The position numbers were made by a program, and so were the translations under genes. The notes beneath the pieces are model-generated. The model had not been told where the DNA came from. It made no database searches and saw only the letters and a program-made list of their open reading frames with translations. DNA of 64,000 nt, from positions 2,976,001 through 3,040,000 of the forward strand of contig CM067081.1 in the NCBI GenBank assembly GCA_034008185.1, read 5' to 3'. Of this stretch, positions 58,521 to 64,000 are shown piece by piece. Numbering within the stretch: the first letter of the stretch is position 1; each line of letters starts with the position of its first letter. The stretch is from Gorsachius magnificus (lineage: Eukaryota; Chordata; Aves; Pelecaniformes; Ardeidae).

Positions 58521-61165
58521 GTTCAGCATTTGACTGCCCTTTTTCACAGTGTTGATGGTGTTTAAAATCGTTACATCTCATCTCTGCGGTTGGATCCTTA
58601 AAATGAAGCTGAGATGAAAAGAGGGAGGGTAAAGATGACTGAAAAAAGGTCTTCTCTTTCTGAGGGCTGATCTAATTCATGTCTGTCATTCTCTTCCTTT
58701 CTGGACTAAAGCTGCAGAATTTAGTTAAAGCGGCATTTAGCTGTTCCTCGCCCCCCCCAGCCTGAGACACAAGACAGTGATTGTGTCTGTTAACTGGCTT
58801 ACAAGGCACAGTTGATTTCTTGCCCAAACATGAGGTGTCTTCCCCAGAGAAGCAAAGACCTGTCTCATGCTTGGATCTTCTGTACTTTTCCTGGAAACCA
58901 AATTAAAATCACAGGCCGGCAAAGGCTGGGAGGCTGTTGTGACAAAATGAATTGGAGCAAAAGATAATCACCTATTGTTATGCTGCAGAACTCCTTGACC
59001 AGTTGGGAGTCCTCCAAAAGCCAATTGGACATGATGAATAGTGGTAATTTCAGAGCTATGCATATTCTCAGGGTTTGCAGTTTTCCACATCTACTGCATG
59101 ATGGAAGGTGGTGGTGGTGGTGGAATAAATTTTCTAATCAGCTCCAATTCAGCAGTCTGGACTTTATCCTTGCAGCTTCCAGCTGGTGAGGTGTTTGCAA
59201 ATGAACGACTCATGCCTGCAGCAAATGTAAGTCACTGTCCAGTTTCCAAAATCCTCATTTATATTTTTTGCTAGAGAAGTTGGGAAGCAGGTGTCTCCTT
59301 CATCTGGATTGAAAGACATTACCCTTTTGCATAATCTTCCCTACAAAACTGTTCCCTCTGAGGAAATTTTCTTTGCATGTGGCACCCTTTACCATGGGGG
59401 TTTTCCTTGTTATTATTTCTCTCTGTATAGAACAGATACACCATGACCCCCAGCTGCACCCATATCCCTTATTGCCATCTCCCCTGTAACGTAATGAGTA
59501 ACACAACACAGCCCTGTCATTGCAAAATAAATTCCCCTAATGAGTTGGACATTGGATCCCACCATGACCAAACCATATTCGGGCTCCATGCTAGAGCCAG
59601 GGATGTGAGAATTAATGTAAAAGTGCCCTCTCGTGGCAAATAGAGTAGGTCTCATTCGTCATCATTTTGGGGAAATCCGTAACTTCACTGCGGTGGTGAT
59701 TTGTGTATGGTTACTAGTCCAGACACACCTTAAGAGGAGGGACAGTGTCACCGTGAGGTCTATGCATTGACCTGCTCCAAATTATTCCTCAAGGCTCCCA
59801 GAGGACAGCAGGTTGGCTTCCCTCAGCCACGCACAACTGGGAGTTGGCAGTGGTGGGCTCAGGGAGGAAAACGTCTTCTGGGGTCCAGAGTTAACCAGGA
59901 AAGGTGTTGGTCTTGGAGCAGGGTGGCATGTGGGAACCTGGCTCTGAGGAATACACAGCCAAGAGCAAGCTGTCAGGGTTTCAGAGTTTCCTTTGCTTCT
60001 GGTACATCTGCTGGGAATGAAGTGTTTGCAGCTGCAAAGCAGAAACCAGACTTGGGCAACCCTCCTGCCTGAAACCATGAGCTGGCTTAAAACAACACTC
60101 TCTCTAGAAGAGATGATTTAATAAGAAAAATGTAATAAAGCAATCTGGGGCTTTTGTTCTGCCTGTGATTCAGTGCTGCTCGCTATATTAGCTGTTCCTG
60201 CACATTGTCTGAAGCAGTCACCCATTGCATAGCTAATTAATCAGAAACCTGGGTAGACCTCTGTCTCTGTGATAGGTTTATGGACCATTTTCGTTCATTC
60301 CCTTTTTATTTTGAGAAGGGACATGGGATTTTCTTTGTGCTAATGATTATTCTGGAGCACCCATGACGTCTTCCCTCCTCCTGCTTGCTCTACCACTTCC
60401 CTTGCTCTACAGAAGACGGATTTATGGCTGGGCTAGATGGTCCTGCTTCTGAGGAATTCAACACTTACTGACTTAGGGAAGGCAAAAAACAGAGCAGGAA
60501 TGCGATTGGGTCTCCCCGTCCAGCTCAGCCATAAGGAGATAAGCAGGTAGATGAACACTACAGGCACCTTGGGATACCTGCTGCTCTTCTGTCCAGAGGA
60601 GGTCAAGGTCTCCTGGGTGGGATGGTTGCTACCTCAGTTACCCAGCTTTGCTGTGCAGGACCTCCGTCTCCATGCCTCATCGTCATTTGCATGATCATGA
60701 TATCATAGGGTGCCTGTTTGAGGAAGGATTCTTTTTTATAGGACCTGGCACAAGGCACACTTGACCCAGTGCTGGGGCCTTATGTACTTCTGGAGTACGA
60801 ATGGCAGCAATGCTAACAATGGACAGACATAGGGAGGCATTTTGCTGGGCGGAGAGAGGCAGCATTACCATCATAATGATGGAGGTAAAAAAAAAAGTCC
60901 TGAGCATCGTTATTACTTCCACATGTTAGTGGTAAAAGGGAGGAACCAAAACCAATATGAAGTGCCCAGGCCAGGAAGCAATGGGAGCAGAGCCTGGACT
61001 GGTCAAAAACATGAGTCAACCCCTTACCAGCACTTGGCTTGATGTTCGTGAGATTGTACAATAACATACAGCTTTGATGGTCATGTTTTTCAGATCTTCA
61101 CTTTCAGTTTGTTAAGACTACGCCAATTAGTGAGCTGCTGGTTTTGTCTGGAAGCTCATGGTGGC
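58521..61165. other. Intergenic unique sequence
   Basis: It includes a (GGT)n run at 59107-59123 and one weak exon-like segment (59176-59226). Otherwise nothing is recognisable. Confidence 0.4.
59107..59123. repeat. (GGT)n microsatellite
   Basis: Five to six GGT units in a row. Confidence 0.85.
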
Positions 61166-61240
61166 CCAGCTTTGAGCAGGAGGTTGGGCTAGAGACCTCT
61201 GCAGGTCCCCCACCAGCCGACACTGCTATGGTTGCATGAT
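61166..61240 (+). mobile_element. Old short CR1 3' end
   Basis: 'gagcaggaggttgggctagagacctctgcaggtcccc' followed by 'tgctatggttgcatgat' resembles a decayed CR1 3' UTR and tail. Confidence 0.6.
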
Positions 61241-63782
61241 GCTCGCATAATTCCACAACTCAAAGAGTAGTTGGGTTTGGTCTTACTCCTAGCTGTGAGG
61301 ACTTGAACAACTCATTTCACCTCTGTGGAGCCCTCCCTCCCACAAGGGTCCTTCACGTCCTTCAGGAGAGCAAAGGTGTCCCTCTGAAGATACGGAGCTC
61401 CATGGGAGCCTCAGGATGCTACTCTAGTAGTCGTGATTGATAATAACAATATGTTGGGGGGCCACTTTATCAGGAAACACCATGACGGGAATTATAATCA
61501 CCATTTTAAAGGCATTTTCCCCCTTCCTCTGGTGGGTTATCAGATTACAGGAAATGAGAGCAGTTCTGCTGCCTTATTATGAGAGATGGATGCTACTGTT
61601 TGGAGCATTTGCCCATCGATCTACTTCCCTGACACCCTCACTCATCAGGGGATGCACTGCTCGTTTGACATGCAAAGGCTTCCCAAAGCTTGCTTACTTT
61701 GCTCCCTACTTGCTGGTGGATTTATCTCTGCGTTGCAAAGCACCAGTATTTTTTCCTCTGCTTCCCTGAGCTTTCTCCTCCCAGCAGCAGGCCCACTTGC
61801 ACGGAAAGATGGATCTCTATTTTCTTAAATGCTCAGGCAATTATGTTCATTCTGCAAGTGGTCCCGGAGGGGAGCTCTCCAGTCAGCTCTGCTTTTAGCT
61901 GCAAATCCTTTTTCAATATGGCAAGTGCCTGTAGCTGACCTCTCCTCAACCCAGACTGTGCAGCTAACTCTGCCCAACCCCCTGATGGCCACGCTTTAGG
62001 AGAGTTCAGCATCTTTGTAGGCCCTCCAGATGAGTTTCAGAGGGGTTTGTAGCCCTCTCCCTGTGCCATCACCCTCCCTCCCTTGGGTGAATGCAACACC
62101 CGCTGCAGCCCTGAGTGGACACAAATTCTTGGGTCCATGTCAAGTGTCTACAGGGGAGCACCAAGAGGACCTCAGATGTGTCTTGTTATGGCACCCACCA
62201 CAATTTCTCCAGGTCCTGATATCTGTTAGGCCTGTTCTTGTGTTTTGACTAAACCCTTGCTCCCCATCTGAGCTTGGGAGGTGGCACTCAACCATACTGC
62301 TCTCAGGGAAAGCATGGTGGTCCTGACAGAGAGAAAGTGCCTTGGTTTATTCTCTTCTTTTATGTTCCCATCCCTGCTCTCTGGTCTATTATCAGCACAG
62401 CTCTGCTGCGACGTCTGTGTCCCGGTGCCGCAGGATGGATGTACCCAGGGTGATTTACCTTGAACAACCAGTAGCAATTTTATTCATCTAATGCCAAATT
62501 CTGCTCTCAGGGTGCAAACGCTTTGGCTGAGACTCTGCAATCCTTATGACATACCACCTATATTCGCATCGCCGTTTATTTTGACGTACCCAAGAGTTAC
62601 AGCTAACCTCACAGCCTGTTTCTCCTTGCGCCCGCTTAATCCTCACCACCATGATCACCTTCACAAGGGTTTCTTTTTTAAGTGCATTTTGGGCTGAAGT
62701 CATCTGGCTTGCTTTCTACTTGGCTCCCTAAGAAAGCACAATTTATACAATCATGTTCTGCACATGCCTGCGTCTGTCTGTTTATCTCTTCAAAAACCAG
62801 TGAGGCTGTTGGCCAGTTTAAGTGCAAGAAAGAGGGAATTTCTAACATGTTTTGTGAACTGAAGCAAGCAAGAGAAAGAAATCCTGCTGATGCTCAGAGG
62901 AAGAAAGGGCTGAGGGGTGAGCACAACCTTTGCTAGTTATAGGGAACCAGGGTCCTTCACCCTCGCGGGAATGACTTGCAGCATTTATAAAATTTGCTGC
63001 TCAAACATTACAACATCGCAGAGATGTGACCAATTAACCCTGAAGTAAACTGAGGCAGGATACGGGCATTTCAAGGGTAAATAACACGAACGTCTCACAG
63101 TGTTTCTCGTCTATGTTTTATATCGAGGAAGACTGGTGTGAAGTCACCGGACAGGTTTTTTAAATTATTATTATTATTAAAAGGCCGGCTGCCATGGCAG
63201 AGATAAAAGAGATGTCATGTTCATTGCTCATTCCTTGGGCTGCACCACACATGTTCGAGAGCGAACAGATCCTGCCGAAAAGGAATTTCCAGTCCAGTTA
63301 GACTGATAAATTGGTGCTTCCCCACAGAGACTCCTGTTACACGTTTCAGCTTAGTGAGAGCTTGGTGTCATTACAAGGATGCTTTCCACCGCCGGTGTGC
63401 GGCACAGAGACTGCCCATCCCGGCAGGGAGGTTTGCTTGGTTGTCTTGGCAGCCTTCCATGGTGCCGCATAGTTTTCATGCTAACATATATGTATCTTCT
63501 CTGTTGGGTGAGGGTGTGGGAAGGGACAGCCAAGGGGGGGTCTGTGATCCTCTCTGCCCATGCCTGGAAGCAGAACTTAGGGCTGGTGTGTCCCTGTGGT
63601 CTCTGGAAAGGACTGTGCTCCCCTCACTTGCCCTGGTGATGAGCATCCTACGTGTTTTCCTCCTGAATCCCTGAGCTACCCCAAGCAGCTGATTCAATCT
63701 GACATGAATTTAACAGGGCATCACAGAAAATGTTCCCAGTGGCATGGAGTTTTGCGCCCTGTGAGGGCTCTTCTGTGTGATG
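61241..63782. other. Intergenic unique sequence
   Basis: No repeat family or gene recognised. An (ATT)n-like stretch is present near 63162-63178. Confidence 0.45.
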
Positions 63783-63889
63783 GTTTAGTGGTGGGATGGC
63801 AGGGTTAGGTTAACGGTTGGACTTGATGATTTTAAAGGTCTTTTCCAACCTAAACGATTCTGTGGTTCTATTCTATGATTCTATGATCC
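63783..63889 (+). mobile_element. Short CR1 3' end
   Basis: 'ttagtggtgggatggcagggttaggttaacggttggacttgatgat' is followed by a mixed tail 'gattctgtggttctattctatgattctatgatcc'. It consists of the 3' UTR and tail only. Confidence 0.93.
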
Positions 63890-64000
63890 AGGCTGGGGCT
63901 GAGCAGCACCCGCACGCCACGACCCTCGTTTGTGTGCGCTGCCATCCCTACTGAAGCTGATGGGATTAAGTAACCTCCAGAAGTTTGACTCTGGATGAAA

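Overview
This window is vertebrate nuclear DNA, most likely from a bird. The main reason is about 30 fragments of CR1-type non-LTR retrotransposons. Many end in the avian octamer tail (ATTCTATG)n, or its reverse complement on the minus strand. Two LTRs of an avian-looking endogenous-retrovirus family support this. There are no bacterial operons, CRISPR arrays, or rRNA or tRNA genes that I can recognise. By my hand count CR1 covers roughly 10.6 kb, about one sixth of the window, which is high for a bird. I could not run a repeat masker, so boundaries are good to about 5-20 bp.

Left part (1-28.5 kb): the 3' end of one plus-strand protein-coding gene. I found two exons that fit together: a 92-bp internal exon (11790-11881) and a terminal coding exon (24726-25428). 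The first leaves two bases of a codon and the second supplies the third, so 264 C-terminal residues can be read, ending in a TGA. The tail is serine-rich, carries a PPxY motif (a typical WW-domain ligand) and basic kinase-type sites, and ends in an acidic-to-basic segment. I do not securely recognise the gene. An ENTREP/FAM189-type protein is a weak guess from the PPxY tail only. A less certain further exon is at 3485-3698. The 3' UTR probably runs to about 28.46 kb, with several possible poly(A) signals. The introns hold nine CR1 pieces, seven of them antisense to the gene.

Right part (28.5-64 kb): apparently intergenic and repeat-rich. It contains a 5'-truncated LTR (28862-29428), a complete solo LTR with a 5-bp target-site duplication (51225-51796), and about 20 CR1 copies in both orientations. 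The longest CR1 copies (33134-34022, 36508-37305, 39437-40428) still read through much of the C-terminal part of ORF2. Two short CpG-rich patches (31175-31400 and 37321-37620) and one exon-like segment with strong splice sites (48874-49002) are the best hints of an unannotated transcript here.

How the parts relate: the host gene and the repeats are separate systems. The CR1 copies are 5'-truncated, dead insertions. One prominent GC-rich subfamily shares the same frameshifts in many copies, which suggests spread from a defective master mobilised by another element's proteins. I found no clear new biological system. The most informative signals are the phase-matched exons, the defective-master CR1 subfamily, and the LTRs that keep their promoter motifs.
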